From: Thermomonas sp. S9
GTDB lineage: Bacteria > Pseudomonadota > Gammaproteobacteria > Xanthomonadales > Xanthomonadaceae
Assembly: GCF_024704365.1 (NCBI RefSeq)
Contig: NZ_JAJDFY010000001.1
Location: forward strand, 2,337,001-2,401,000
Reading direction: 5' to 3'
Length of the DNA stretch: 64,000 bases
A program made the translations under genes and the position numbers. Numbering within the stretch: the first letter of the stretch is position 1; each line of letters starts with the position of its first letter. Shown piece by piece: positions 25,859 through 35,462 of the stretch. The notes beneath the pieces were generated by a model. That model saw only the letters and a program-made list of their open reading frames with translations, was not told where the DNA came from and ran no database searches.

Positions 25859-26992
25859 ATGACCGCTCCCCCGCATCTCGCGCACGGCTGGAACGCCACC
25901 CCGATGGCGCCCGACTGGCCGCCGCTGCGGGCCGACGAGGCCGCGGCGGTGCTGGCGCGCTACCCCTCGCTGTCGCCGCCGCTGCAGCTGCGCTGGCACA
26001 GCCCGCGGCCGTTCTCGGCCGCGGCGCGGGTGGCCTGCGCGCAAAGCGAGGTCTTCCTCAAGCGCCACCACGCGGGTGTGCGCAGCGCCGCGCAGCTGGC
26101 GGAGGAGCACGCCTTCATCGCGCACCTGCGCGCGCATGGCCTGCCGGTGCCGCGGGTGCTCACCGATGCCAACGGCCACAGCGCGATCGCGCTGGGCGAA
26201 TGGACCTACGAGGTGCACGCGCTGGCCGAAGGCCTGGACCTGTACCGCGACGCGCCGTCGTGGACGCCGCCGCTGTCGGCCGCGCATGCGCGCAGCGCGG
26301 GGCGCATGCTGGCCCGCCTGCATCTGGCCGCGCGCGATTACGCCGCGCCTGCGCGCAGCACCGCGCTGCTGGTGACCGGCGATGCGGTTCTGCGCGCCAG
26401 CGATCCGCTGGCGGCCATCGCCCAGTCCTGCGCGCAGCGCCCGGGCCTGGCCGCCGCACTGGCCACCCGCGACTGGGCGCAGGAACTTGCGCCGCTGCTG
26501 CCCGCGCTGGGCGCGCTGCAGCCGCGCCTTGCGGCACTGCCGACGTGCTGGACGCACGGTGACTGGCATGTCTCCAACCTGCTCTGGGACGGCCCCGGCG
26601 CGCGGGCCGGGGTGGCGGCGATCCTCGATTTCGGCCTGTGCGCGCCGACCTTCGCCCTGCTCGACCTGGCCACCGCGATCGAGCGCAATGCCATCGCCTG
26701 GCTGGATCCCGATCCAGCCACCCGTGCCGTGTTCCCGGAAATCGCCCGCGCTCTGTTGGCCGGCTATGCCGAACTGCTGCCCCTGAGCAGGGCCGATACC
26801 GACCTGCTGGCCGACCTGCTGCCGCTGGCGCACCTGGATTTCGCGCTGTCGGAACTGGAGTACTTCCACGCCGTGCTGCGCCAACCGGCGATGGCCGCGG
26901 TGGCCTGGCGCGATTTCCTGCTGGGCCATTTCGCCTGGCTTGCACAGCCGCGGGCGCAGGCGCTGCTGCAGGCGATCCGGGGCGCGGGATGA
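25859..26992 (+). CDS. Aminoglycoside-phosphotransferase-fold kinase (possible thiamine kinase)
   Basis: This 377-residue soluble kinase-like protein has the catalytic loop TCWTHGDWHVSNLLWDG (HGDxHxxN) and the metal-binding Asp in AAILDFGLCAPTFALLDLAT. The N-lobe has EVFLKRHHAGVRSAAQLAEE with the candidate ATP lysine. It ends 50 bp before a TPP riboswitch that controls a thiamine receptor and transporter. A role as thiamine kinase or salvage enzyme is therefore reasonable but inferred, since the riboswitch lies downstream of it. SrkA/HSK2-like functions are alternatives. Confidence 0.8.
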   Translation: MTAPPHLAHGWNATPMAPDWPPLRADEAAAVLARYPSLSPPLQLRWHSPRPFSAAARVACAQSEVFLKRHHAGVRSAAQLAEEHAFIAHLRAHGLPVPRVLTDANGHSAIALGEWTYEVHALAEGLDLYRDAPSWTPPLSAAHARSAGRMLARLHLAARDYAAPARSTALLVTGDAVLRASDPLAAIAQSCAQRPGLAAALATRDWAQELAPLLPALGALQPRLAALPTCWTHGDWHVSNLLWDGPGARAGVAAILDFGLCAPTFALLDLATAIERNAIAWLDPDPATRAVFPEIARALLAGYAELLPLSRADTDLLADLLPLAHLDFALSELEYFHAVLRQPAMAAVAWRDFLLGHFAWLAQPRAQALLQAIRGAG

Positions 26993-27042
26993 GGGCGTGC
27001 TGGCCGGCGCGGGCCGGGTTGTGCTTCAATGTCGGCTAGAAG

Positions 27043-27120
27043 CGGGGGTGCCCGGCGCAGGCCGGGCTGAGAGAGTCCCTTGGAACCTGATCCGGTTCGC
27101 ACCGGCGTAGGGAGCTTGAT
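27043..27120 (+). promoter_or_regulatory. TPP riboswitch (THI element)
   Basis: The conserved THI-box cores are present in order: GGGGTGCC at the start, CTGAGAGAGTCCCTTGGAAC (27067-27086), CCTGATCCGGTTCGCACCGG with its variable hairpin, and CGTAGGGAGCTTG at the end. It lies about 58 bp before the TonB receptor start, consistent with TPP-dependent repression of translation or elongation of the uptake operon. Confidence 0.95.
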
Positions 27121-27177
27121 CGAGGCGGCGTGCCCCTGCGGGCGCCCGCCTGCCGTCGCTTCGTCCCTTCCTCGACG

Positions 27178-29346
27178 ATGACGACGCTGATGACACTCCG
27201 GCTTTCTCCTCTTCTTCTCGCCCTGCTGCCGCTGCTGGCCCAGGCCGCGGCCACTGACGACACCGCCCCGCAGCGCGACCGCATCACCCGCCTGCCGGCC
27301 GTGCAGGTGCACGGCGCAACCCCCTCCTCCGATTCCAGCCTGCAGGGCTGGGGCACGGGGCGCGCGCAGGACATCCCGGCCAGCCTGGAGGTGATTGGCC
27401 GCGACCAGATCGATACCCGCCAGATCCGCAGCCTGAGCGAACTGGCGCGCGAGGACGCCGCGCTCGGCGACAGCTACGCGCCGGTCGGCTATTACCAGAA
27501 CCTCAACATCCGCGGCTATCCGCTGGACCTGGGCAGCGGCTATCGCTTCAACGGCCTGGCGATGACCGGCGAGCAGGCCATCGCGCTGGAAGACAAGCAG
27601 CAGGTGGAGATCCTCAAAGGACTGGCCGGGATCGATGCCGGCGTGCTGGAGCCCGGGGGATTGATCAACTTCGTCAGCAAGCGCCCGGCCGATGTGCGCA
27701 CGCTCACGCTCGGCACCGACTCCCACGGTTCGCGCTATGTCGCGCTGGATGCGGGCCAATGGCTGACGCCGGACTTCGGGGTGCGCACCAACCTGGCCTG
27801 GGACGACATGCACTCTTACGTGCACCACGCCGACGGCCATCGCGCGCTGGCCGCGCTCGCCGCCGACTGGGTACCGACCGAAGCGACCCGGGTGGAGCTG
27901 GACGTAAGCGACCAGCGCAGCGCGCAGCGCTCGGCCTCTGGCTACCAGCTGCTGGGCGGCACGCGCCTGCCGCCGCATCCGGACCCGACCCGGATGCTGG
28001 GCTATCAACCCTGGCAGCGGCCGGTGCGCATCCATTCGACCAATGCCAGCGCGCGCCTGCGCCATGCGCTGGGCGAAGCGTGGACGCTGCGCCTGGCCGC
28101 CGGCCGCAGCCGCAGCGCCATCGACGACAACGTCGCCTTCGCCTACGGCTGCTACTACGTGGCCGCCTGCGCCAGCCTGCCCGGCAATCATTTCGGGCCG
28201 AACGGCGAGTACGACATCTACGACTACCGCAGCCCCGACGACACCCGCCTCAGTGGCAGCGCGCGCGCCAGTATCGAAGGCCGCTTCGCCACCGGCACGC
28301 TGCAGCACGTATTGACCCTGGGCGCGGACTGGCGCCACCGCAGCATCACCCGCCGCGCCAGCGTCAACGAGTACGTCGGCAGCGCCAACATCGACGACCG
28401 CGACCCGCCGGTGTACGCGCCTTCACCCGAGCAGCCCGGCCCGCGCGTGCGGCGCCTGGACAGCCGCCAACGGGCGGCCTTCGCGCTCGACCGGATCGCG
28501 CTGGGCGCGCACTGGCAGCTGCTGGCCGGGGTGCAGGCCGCGCGCCTGGACGAAACCGCGCGCGACAAGCACGCCGCTGTCACCCGCACCACCCGCCTGC
28601 GCCGCACCCTGCCGCAGGCGGCGCTGATCTTCCAGCCGCAGGCGGCGCTCAGCCTGTATGCCAGCTACAGCGAAGGGCTGGCGCTGGGCAAGGAAGCGCC
28701 GTTCTGGACCAGCAACGACGGCGAGGTGCTGGGCCCGCGCCTGTCGCGCCAGCTCGAAACCGGCGTGAAGTACCGCTGGCAGGAGCGCGTGGACTTGCAG
28801 GCCGCCCTGTTCCGCATGCGCCAGCCCTATCAGTTCGCGCAGCCGGATACCAGCAGCGCCGGCTACAGCTTCGTCGAGCGCGGCCAGGAAACCCGCACCG
28901 GGATCGAGCTGTCGGCCCACGGCGCGCTGACCGAGGCCCTGCGCCTGGATGCCAGCGTGGCGCTGCTGCGTGCACGTGCGAGCGGCACCGGGACCCCGGC
29001 TTACGAAGGACATCAGCTGGCCAACGTGCCGGCCTGGCGCAGCAGCGTGCAGCTGGACTATCGCCTGCCGTGGTGGCCGCAGGTCGGCGTGCAGGGCGGC
29101 TGGCGGCACGCCGCCCGCAATCCCGCCACCGCCGATGGCAGCGTGCGCGCACCGGCCTATGACGTGTTCGACGCCGGCCTGCGCTGGCAGGGCCAATGGG
29201 GCGCGCATCCGCTCAGCGTGCAGTTGGGCATCGACAACCTGTTCGACCGCCGCTACTGGCGCGACGTGGGCAGCGCCTACGGCGATACCTACCTGTTCCC
29301 CGGCGCGCCGCGGCTGGCGCGGCTGAGCCTGCGCGTGGGGCTGTGA
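27178..29346 (+). CDS. TonB-dependent receptor for thiamine (TPP-riboswitch regulated)
   Basis: This 722-residue outer-membrane receptor has a signal peptide MTLRLSPLLLALLPLLAQAA. The plug domain follows: RAQDIPASLEVIGRDQIDTR, YYQNLNIRGYPLDLGSGYRF, and VEILKGLAGIDAGVLEPGGL. The beta-barrel ends with FDRRYWRDVGSAYGDTYLFP and LARLSLRVGL. The start at 27178 was chosen because the signal peptide begins there; an upstream GTG frame overlaps the riboswitch end. Known THI-regulated receptors in xanthomonads import thiamine, and the next gene is a PnuC-type transporter whose start overlaps this stop. Intact. Confidence 0.92.
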   Translation: MTTLMTLRLSPLLLALLPLLAQAAATDDTAPQRDRITRLPAVQVHGATPSSDSSLQGWGTGRAQDIPASLEVIGRDQIDTRQIRSLSELAREDAALGDSYAPVGYYQNLNIRGYPLDLGSGYRFNGLAMTGEQAIALEDKQQVEILKGLAGIDAGVLEPGGLINFVSKRPADVRTLTLGTDSHGSRYVALDAGQWLTPDFGVRTNLAWDDMHSYVHHADGHRALAALAADWVPTEATRVELDVSDQRSAQRSASGYQLLGGTRLPPHPDPTRMLGYQPWQRPVRIHSTNASARLRHALGEAWTLRLAAGRSRSAIDDNVAFAYGCYYVAACASLPGNHFGPNGEYDIYDYRSPDDTRLSGSARASIEGRFATGTLQHVLTLGADWRHRSITRRASVNEYVGSANIDDRDPPVYAPSPEQPGPRVRRLDSRQRAAFALDRIALGAHWQLLAGVQAARLDETARDKHAAVTRTTRLRRTLPQAALIFQPQAALSLYASYSEGLALGKEAPFWTSNDGEVLGPRLSRQLETGVKYRWQERVDLQAALFRMRQPYQFAQPDTSSAGYSFVERGQETRTGIELSAHGALTEALRLDASVALLRARASGTGTPAYEGHQLANVPAWRSSVQLDYRLPWWPQVGVQGGWRHAARNPATADGSVRAPAYDVFDAGLRWQGQWGAHPLSVQLGIDNLFDRRYWRDVGSAYGDTYLFPGAPRLARLSLRVGL

Positions 29347-29906
29347 TGCCGCTGCACGAGCTCGCCGCGGCGGCGCTGAGCGCCGCTGCGGTGTGGCTGA
29401 CCACCCGCCGCAACCCGTGGTGCTATCCGGTCGGCCTGGCTTCGGTGGCGGTGTACCTGTGGGTGTACCTCGACGCGCGCCTGTATTCGGAAGTGCTGCT
29501 GCAGCTGTTCTGGATCGCCATGCTGATCACCGGCTGGCGGCGCTGGCTGCGGCACCTGGACGCGAGCGGCCATGTGCAGATCGCCGCACTGCCAGCCGCC
29601 GCGGCATGGCGGCACCTGCTCGCCGGGATCGCCGGCGGGCTGGCACTGGGTGCGTTCATGCACACCTACACCAACGCCGCGCTGCCGTGGCTGGACGCGA
29701 TGCTCACTGCGCTCAGCCTGGTCGGCCAGTTCTGGCAGAACCGCCGCCACATCGCCGCCTGGTGGATGTGGATCGCGGTGGACGCGGTGTACGTCGGCAT
29801 GTTCACCAGCAAGCACCTGTACGTGACCGCCGCGCTGTACGCCGGCTTCGTGGTCCTCGCCGTGCAGGGCCTGCGCGCCTGGCGGCGGGCGCGGCCCGCG
29901 GCCTAG
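29346..29906 (+). CDS. pnuT: PnuC-family transporter, thiamine-type (PnuT)
   Basis: This 186-residue inner-membrane protein has about seven helices and starts MPLHELAAAALSAAAVWLTT. PnuC-family features include NPWCYPVGLASVAVYLWVYL, YSEVLLQLFWIAMLITGWRR and QFWQNRRHIAAWWMWIAVDA. The family moves vitamin-like substrates by facilitated diffusion, trapped by phosphorylation inside. The TGATG overlap with the receptor and the THI element upstream argue for thiamine rather than nicotinamide riboside. It ends just before a strong bidirectional terminator. Confidence 0.88.
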   Translation: MPLHELAAAALSAAAVWLTTRRNPWCYPVGLASVAVYLWVYLDARLYSEVLLQLFWIAMLITGWRRWLRHLDASGHVQIAALPAAAAWRHLLAGIAGGLALGAFMHTYTNAALPWLDAMLTALSLVGQFWQNRRHIAAWWMWIAVDAVYVGMFTSKHLYVTAALYAGFVVLAVQGLRAWRRARPAA

Positions 29907-29940
29907 ACCACCTGCGCGCAGCGCGAGAAACGGCCCGCTG

Positions 29941-29978
29941 AAACGAAGAAACCCCGCTGCGGCGGGGTTTCTTCGTTT
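29941..29978. terminator. Bidirectional terminator, 17-bp perfect stem
   Basis: AAACGAAGAAACCCCGC pairs perfectly with GCGGGGTTTCTTCGTTT around a TGCG loop. A/T tracts on both sides of the G+C core make it work in both directions, ending the thiamine operon on one side and the tRNA-Leu/secG transcript on the other. Confidence 0.9.
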
Positions 29979-29984
29979 CCTTCT

Positions 29985-30069
29985 TGGTGCCCAAGGGGGG
30001 ACTCGAACCCCCACGACTTGCGTCGCTACCACCTCAAGGTAGTGCGTCTACCAATTCCGCCACCTGGGC
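29985..30069 (-). tRNA. leuU: tRNA-Leu (GAG), CCA encoded
   Basis: This 85-nt cloverleaf has acceptor GCCCAGG/CCTTGGGC-type pairing, D-arm GCGGAATTGGTAGACGC, and anticodon stem CTACC/GGTAG with loop TTGAGGT (anticodon GAG). It has a long variable arm and T-arm GGGGGTTCGAGTCCCCC, with the CCA end encoded. Linkage to secG is the same as for leuU in other gammaproteobacteria. Confidence 0.95.
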
Positions 30070-30518
30070 AATGCGTGGATTCTAGAACCTGCTGCCGCCG
30101 GCGTCACTTGCCGGGGGGCGGGCGCGGCCGGCGGCTCCGCCGGCGCCGGGGCCGCGGCGGCGGGCTGCACCGGCGCGGGGGGGATCTGGGCGGCGGGCAC
30201 CCGCGCGGCAGGCGCGGCCGGGGCGGTGGGCACCGGCTGCTGCGCCATCAGGCCCAGGTCCGGCTTGGCCGGGCCGCCCCTGCCCTGCTTGCTGGCGTAC
30301 ATGGCCATGCCCATGCTCACGGTGAAGAACACGATGGCCAGCCACTTGGTGGTCTTGCTCAGGAAGTTGGACGCGCCGCGCGCGCCGAACACCGTGGCCG
30401 AGGCACCACCGCCGAAGCCGGAGCCGGACTGCGCGCCTGCGCCCTGCTGGAGCAGCACGAAGGCGATGATGGCGATGGCCACCAGCACGTAGAGGATGTT
30501 GACGAGTTGCAGCAGCAT
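30048..30518 (-). CDS. secG: SecG, preprotein translocase subunit
   Basis: SecG is the small two-TM subunit of SecYEG, aiding protein export. TM1 is LLQLVNILYVLVAIAIIAFV; the SecG loop is LLQQGAGAQSGSGFGGGASA, then GARGASNFLSKTTKWLAIVF; TM2 is IVFFTVSMGMAMYASKQ. A long Ala/Pro tail follows. As read, the frame runs 22 bp into the tRNA-Leu gene. Removing one base from the GGGGGG run near 30115 gives an immediate stop (PAPGK, end about 30104), so the true protein is probably 137 residues. It starts 11 bp after tpiA. Confidence 0.9.
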   Translation of the reverse strand: MLLQLVNILYVLVAIAIIAFVLLQQGAGAQSGSGFGGGASATVFGARGASNFLSKTTKWLAIVFFTVSMGMAMYASKQGRGGPAKPDLGLMAQQPVPTAPAAPAARVPAAQIPPAPVQPAAAAPAPAEPPAAPAPRQVTPAAAGSRIHALPRWRNW

Positions 30519-30529
30519 GTCGCGCGTTC

Positions 30530-31285
30530 TCAGGTGAGGTCGGCCGCCGCCTGCGCGATGGCCAGGAAATCCGCGGCCACCAGCGAGGCGCCGCCGATCA
30601 GCCCGCCGTCCACATCGGCCTGCGCGAACAGGCTGGCCGCGTTGTCGGGCTTGACGCTTCCGCCGTACAGCAGCGGCAGCAAGCGAGCGATTTTAGCATC
30701 GAACTTCGCCACTTCGCCACGGATGAAGGCATGCACCGCCTGCGCCTGCTCCGGACTGGCGGTGCGCCCGGTGCCGATCGCCCACACCGGCTCGTAGGCC
30801 ACCACCGCGCGCGCGAACGCCGCCGCGCCGGCGCGCTCCAGCACCGGGAGCAGCTGGCCGGCCACCACCGCCTCGGTCTGCCCGGCCTCGCGCTCCTCCA
30901 GGCGCTCACCCACGCACAACACCGGCACCAGCCCGGCCGCCTGCGCGGCGACGAACTTTTCGGCCACCAGCGCGCTGCTCTCGGCGTGGTACTGGCGGCG
31001 CTCGGAATGACCCACCAGCACGTAGCGGGCGCCGACGTCGGCCAGCATCGCAGCGGCCACCTCGCCGGTATAGGCGCCCTTGTCGTGGGCGCTGCAGTCC
31101 TGCGCGCCCAGCGCGATGCCGGCTTCCGCGCACGCCCCGGCCAGGCCGTCCAGGTAGGGGAACGGCGGCAGCACCGCCAGCTCCACCCCGGCGGGGCGGG
31201 CCGCGCCCAGCTCCGCGACCAGCGCCGCCGCGAACGCGCGGCTACCGTGCAGTTTCCAGTTCCCGGCGACGATCTTGCGGCGCAT
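30530..31285 (-). CDS. tpiA: Triosephosphate isomerase
   Basis: This 251-residue glycolytic enzyme interconverts dihydroxyacetone phosphate and glyceraldehyde-3-phosphate. The catalytic residues are all visible: Lys in IVAGNWKLHGS (near residue 12), His in YVLVGHSERRQYH (near 95), and Glu in AVVAYEPVWAIGTG (near 167). The phosphate-binding LLPLLYGGSVKPDNAASLFA is intact. The length is standard. It is upstream of secG in one transcript; the region before its start (31286-31353) is a divergent promoter shared with the dioxygenase-like gene. Confidence 0.97.
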   Translation of the reverse strand: MRRKIVAGNWKLHGSRAFAAALVAELGAARPAGVELAVLPPFPYLDGLAGACAEAGIALGAQDCSAHDKGAYTGEVAAAMLADVGARYVLVGHSERRQYHAESSALVAEKFVAAQAAGLVPVLCVGERLEEREAGQTEAVVAGQLLPVLERAGAAAFARAVVAYEPVWAIGTGRTASPEQAQAVHAFIRGEVAKFDAKIARLLPLLYGGSVKPDNAASLFAQADVDGGLIGGASLVAADFLAIAQAAADLT

Positions 31286-31353
31286 GCAGTGCTCCCCGTG
31301 CGAAGGGCCGCAAGTTTAGCAATTGCGCCCGCCGCCGCCGTATAGTCCGCGAC

Positions 31354-32025
31354 ATGAACCGCCCCGCCCCGATGATGCGCATCCTGCCCTACCGCAAGCC
31401 CACCGAGGGCCGCGACTACTGGGTGTTCGACGACGTGCTGCCCAACGCCATGGCCGTGCGCGAGCGCTGCCTGGCGAAACAGGACTGGGCGCTGGGGTTC
31501 CCGCATACCGGTGAAAGCTGGCCGGGCCGGCGGGCGATCCCGGCGCTGGAGCCAGACGAGCTCACGCAGGTGGAAGAGCGCGTGCGCGCCGCCACCGGCG
31601 CCAGACGGCTGTGGGTGCAGCCGGCACCCGACGGCAAGACTCTGAACCACAACTGCGTGCAGGTGGTGGGCGCCCGCGAGGCGCAGGCGCGCCCGCATGC
31701 CGACTCGCGCTCGCTGTGCCGCTATGCCGCGGTGCTGTACCTGCTGCCGGATGCCCCCGCCGACAGCGGCACCGGCTTCTACCGCCAGCGGCTGCCCAGC
31801 GGCCAGCTCGGCGGCAATACCGTCACCAAACCGCACGACAACCTGGTGGACGCGCTCGGCACCCGCTTCGTGCCGCCGGACAGCTTCGTGGAGGACGTGC
31901 GCGTGCCCAACCGCTTCAACCGCCTGCTGGTGTACAGCGCCGCGCTGATCCACAGCGCCACCGCCTACTGCGGCAGCGTGCTGGAAGATTCGCGCATGGC
32001 CGCGGTGTTTTTCTGGATGGCCTGA
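31354..32025 (+). CDS. DUF6445-like putative Fe(II)/2OG oxygenase
   Basis: This 223-residue protein starts MNRPAPMMRILPYRKPTEGR. RPHADSRSLCRYAAVLYLLP gives an HxD pair, and LLVYSAALIHSATAY a distal His, the metal triad of cupin-type 2-oxoglutarate oxygenases; NTVTKPHDNLVDALG lies between. Close relatives carry the DUF6445 label and have no proven substrate. It is convergent with a second 2OG-Fe oxygenase gene and divergent from tpiA. Confidence 0.7.
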   Translation: MNRPAPMMRILPYRKPTEGRDYWVFDDVLPNAMAVRERCLAKQDWALGFPHTGESWPGRRAIPALEPDELTQVEERVRAATGARRLWVQPAPDGKTLNHNCVQVVGAREAQARPHADSRSLCRYAAVLYLLPDAPADSGTGFYRQRLPSGQLGGNTVTKPHDNLVDALGTRFVPPDSFVEDVRVPNRFNRLLVYSAALIHSATAYCGSVLEDSRMAAVFFWMA

Positions 32026-32055
32026 GCCCGGCACGCAAGCCGACGCCGGGCGTGC

Positions 32056-32079
32056 GAAGGCCGCCTCGCGGCGGCCTTC
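32056..32079. terminator. Hairpin between convergent oxygenase genes
   Basis: GAAGGCCGCC (32056-32065), loop TCGC, GGCGGCCTTC (32070-32079): a perfect 10-bp stem between two convergent stops. There is no T-run, but position and stability suggest a shared transcript end. Confidence 0.55.
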
Positions 32080-32085
32080 CCGCGC

Positions 32086-33024
32086 TCACTTCAGCTTGAT
32101 CTCGCGCAGGCGCTCTTCCAGATAGCCCTGGGCGGTGATCGGCTGCGGATAGCGGCTGGGATTGCCGGCGCTGACGCAGTTGGGCAGCACGTCGATCACG
32201 AAATCCGGGTTCGGGTGCAGGAAGAACGGCGTGGAGTAGCGCGGCTGGCGCGCCTTCTCGCCCGGCGGGTTCACCACCCGGTGGGTGGTGGACGGCAGCA
32301 CATGGTTGGTCAGGCGCTGCAGCATGTCACCGATGTTGACCACGATGGTGTCGGCGTCCGCGGTGAACGGCACCCACTCGCCCTTGCGCGAGAGCACCTC
32401 CAGCCCTTCCGCGCTGGCCCCGACCAGCAGGGTGATCAGGTTGATGTCCTCGTGCGCGCCGGCGCGCACGTTCGGGATCTCATCCGCGGTGATCGGCGGA
32501 TAGTGGATCGGGCGCAGGATCGAATTGCCATTGTCGATCTTGTCCGCGAAGTAGTCCCCGGGCAGCCCGAGGTTCAGCGCCAGGGCGGAGAGCACCCGCG
32601 ATCCCAGCGCGTCCAGCGCGTCGTACAGCGCCAGCGCGCGCGCGCGGAACTCCGGCACTTCCGCCGGCCACAGGTTGGGCGGCATCACGTCGGCGTATTT
32701 CTCGTCGCGCCGCTCGCGGCCGACGTGCCAGAACTCCTTGAGGTCGAAGTACTTGGCGCCCTTCGCGGTCTCCACTCCGAACGGGGTGTAGCCGCGCGCG
32801 CCGCCGCCGCCGGGCACGTGGTACTGCTTCTTGGCCTCCTCCGGCAGGGCGAAGAACGCGACGAAGGCGTCGTAAGCACCGTCGATCACCTCCTGCGGGA
32901 TGCCGTGGCCGCGGATGCCGGCGAAGCCCCACTCGCGGTAGGCGTTGCCCAGCTCGGCCACGAAGGCCTCGCGGTCGGTGTCGAAGCGGCGGATGTCGAG
33001 GGTCGGGATCTGCGGCTGGCTCAT
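32086..33024 (-). CDS. Isopenicillin-N-synthase-like 2OG-Fe(II) oxygenase
   Basis: This 312-residue enzyme starts MSQPQIPTLDIRRFDTDREA. The N-terminal DIOX_N domain has YREWGFAGIRGHGIPQEVID and FFALPEEAKKQYHVPG. The iron ligands are H and D in RAGAHEDINLITLLVG and the distal H in LPSTTHRVVNPPGEKARQPR, with the RYS(T) 2-oxoglutarate contact following. It is of normal length for the family. The substrate is unknown; bacterial members oxidise varied small molecules. The start at 33024 fits the conserved N-terminus. Confidence 0.9.
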   Translation of the reverse strand: MSQPQIPTLDIRRFDTDREAFVAELGNAYREWGFAGIRGHGIPQEVIDGAYDAFVAFFALPEEAKKQYHVPGGGGARGYTPFGVETAKGAKYFDLKEFWHVGRERRDEKYADVMPPNLWPAEVPEFRARALALYDALDALGSRVLSALALNLGLPGDYFADKIDNGNSILRPIHYPPITADEIPNVRAGAHEDINLITLLVGASAEGLEVLSRKGEWVPFTADADTIVVNIGDMLQRLTNHVLPSTTHRVVNPPGEKARQPRYSTPFFLHPNPDFVIDVLPNCVSAGNPSRYPQPITAQGYLEERLREIKLK

Positions 33025-33095
33025 GGGACGGCTCGGGAATAATGAGGAGTTCCGCGCAGTATGCCGTCGCCGGCGCGCGCGGGGATTGATCGGGA

Positions 33096-34453
33096 TCAGG
33101 CCGCGGCCGCACGCACGGCGGCGGCCAGGGCCTGCACGGTGGATTCGACCAGCGCGGGGTCGTCGGCTTCGACCGTCACCCGCACCACCGGCTCGGTGCC
33201 GGACGGTCGCAGGAAGGCGCGACCGCGCCCTTCCACCGCGCGCTGCGCCTGCGCCAGCGCGGCCTGCACTGGCTCCGCCTCGGCCGGCTTGCGGCCCGCC
33301 TCGAAGCGCACGTTGACGGTCCTCTGCGGCAGCTTGCGCAGGCCCTGCACCGCCTCGGCCAGGCCGATGCCGCGCCGGCGCAACACCTCCAGCACCTGCA
33401 GCGCGCTGACGATGCCGTCACCCGTGCTGGTGCGGTCCAGGCACAGGAGATGGCCGCTGGCCTCGCCGCCGAGCACCCCGCCGTGCGCCAGCAGCTGCTG
33501 GTGCACATAGCGGTCGCCGACCCTGGCGCGCACGAAGCCGATCCCGCGCGCGGCCAGGGCCTGCTCCAGGCCGTAGTTGCTCATCAGGGTGCCGACCACC
33601 GGCCCGCGCAGGCGACCGCTGGCCTGCCAGTCGCAGGCCAGCACATACAGCAGATCGTCGCCATCGCGCACGTTGCCCTGCGCATCCACGAACAGCACGC
33701 GGTCGCCGTCGCCGTCGAACGCGATGCCGAGCTCGACGCCGCTCTCGCGCACCCGCGCAGCCAGCGCCTCGGGATGGGTGGAGCCCACGCCCTCGTTGAT
33801 GTTGACCCCGTTCGGTTCGACCCCGATCGCCTCCACCCGCGCATCCAGTTCGCGCAGCACCAGCGGCGCCAGCTGGTAGGTGGCGCCATTGGCGCAGTCC
33901 ACCACGATGCGCATGCCGCCGAGCTGGAAGCCCTTGGGCACCGAGTTCTTGCAGGCCTCGACGTAGCGCCCGACGGTGTCGCGGGTGCGCACCGCCTTGC
34001 CCAGGCGCTCGGACGGCACGGTGCGGAACGGCTGCTCCAGCGCGGCCTCGATCGCCAGCTCGGTGGCGTCGTCGAGCTTCTCGCCCTGGGCCGAGAAAAA
34101 CTTGATGCCGTTGTCGTGGTGCGGGTTGTGCGAGGCGGAGATCACGATCCCGCCGTCGGCGCGCATGGAGTGGGTGAGGTGCGCCACCGCCGGGGTCGGC
34201 ATCGGCCCCATCAGCTGCACGTCCACGCCGGCCGCCACCAGCCCCGCTTCCAGCGCGGCCTCGAACATGTAGTTGGAGATGCGGGTGTCCTTGCCGATCA
34301 CCACCATCGGCTTGCGCCATTCCTGGCGATCGCGCGCGGCGGCGGCCAGCGCATGCCCGTACGCATTGCCCAGGCGCAGCACGAAATCGGCCGAGATCGC
34401 GCCCTCGCCCACCCGCCCGCGGATGCCGTCGGTGCCGAAATAGCGGCGCCCGC

Positions 34454-34457
<4 letters not shown>
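33096..34457 (-). CDS. glmM: Phosphoglucosamine mutase
   Basis: This 453-residue enzyme converts glucosamine-6-phosphate to glucosamine-1-phosphate for peptidoglycan and LPS. It starts [20 protein letters not shown]. The phosphoserine is in [20 protein letters not shown], metal binding is [15 protein letters not shown], sugar specificity is [20 protein letters not shown], and the phosphate loop is [17 protein letters not shown] GlmM signature (GEASGH) favours glucosamine over other hexoses. The ATG overlaps the accD stop by 4 bp. Intact. Confidence 0.96.
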
Positions 34458-35344
<887 letters not shown>

Positions 35345-35462
35345 TGGTCTTGATCACCGCAGATTGCATTGCAGGCAGGATTGCCCGGCCCGCCCCGGCA
35401 CCCGCCGGGACGGCCCGATCCCGCTACTTTACTCCCCGGCCCAGCGCCTGGCCCGGCCCGCT

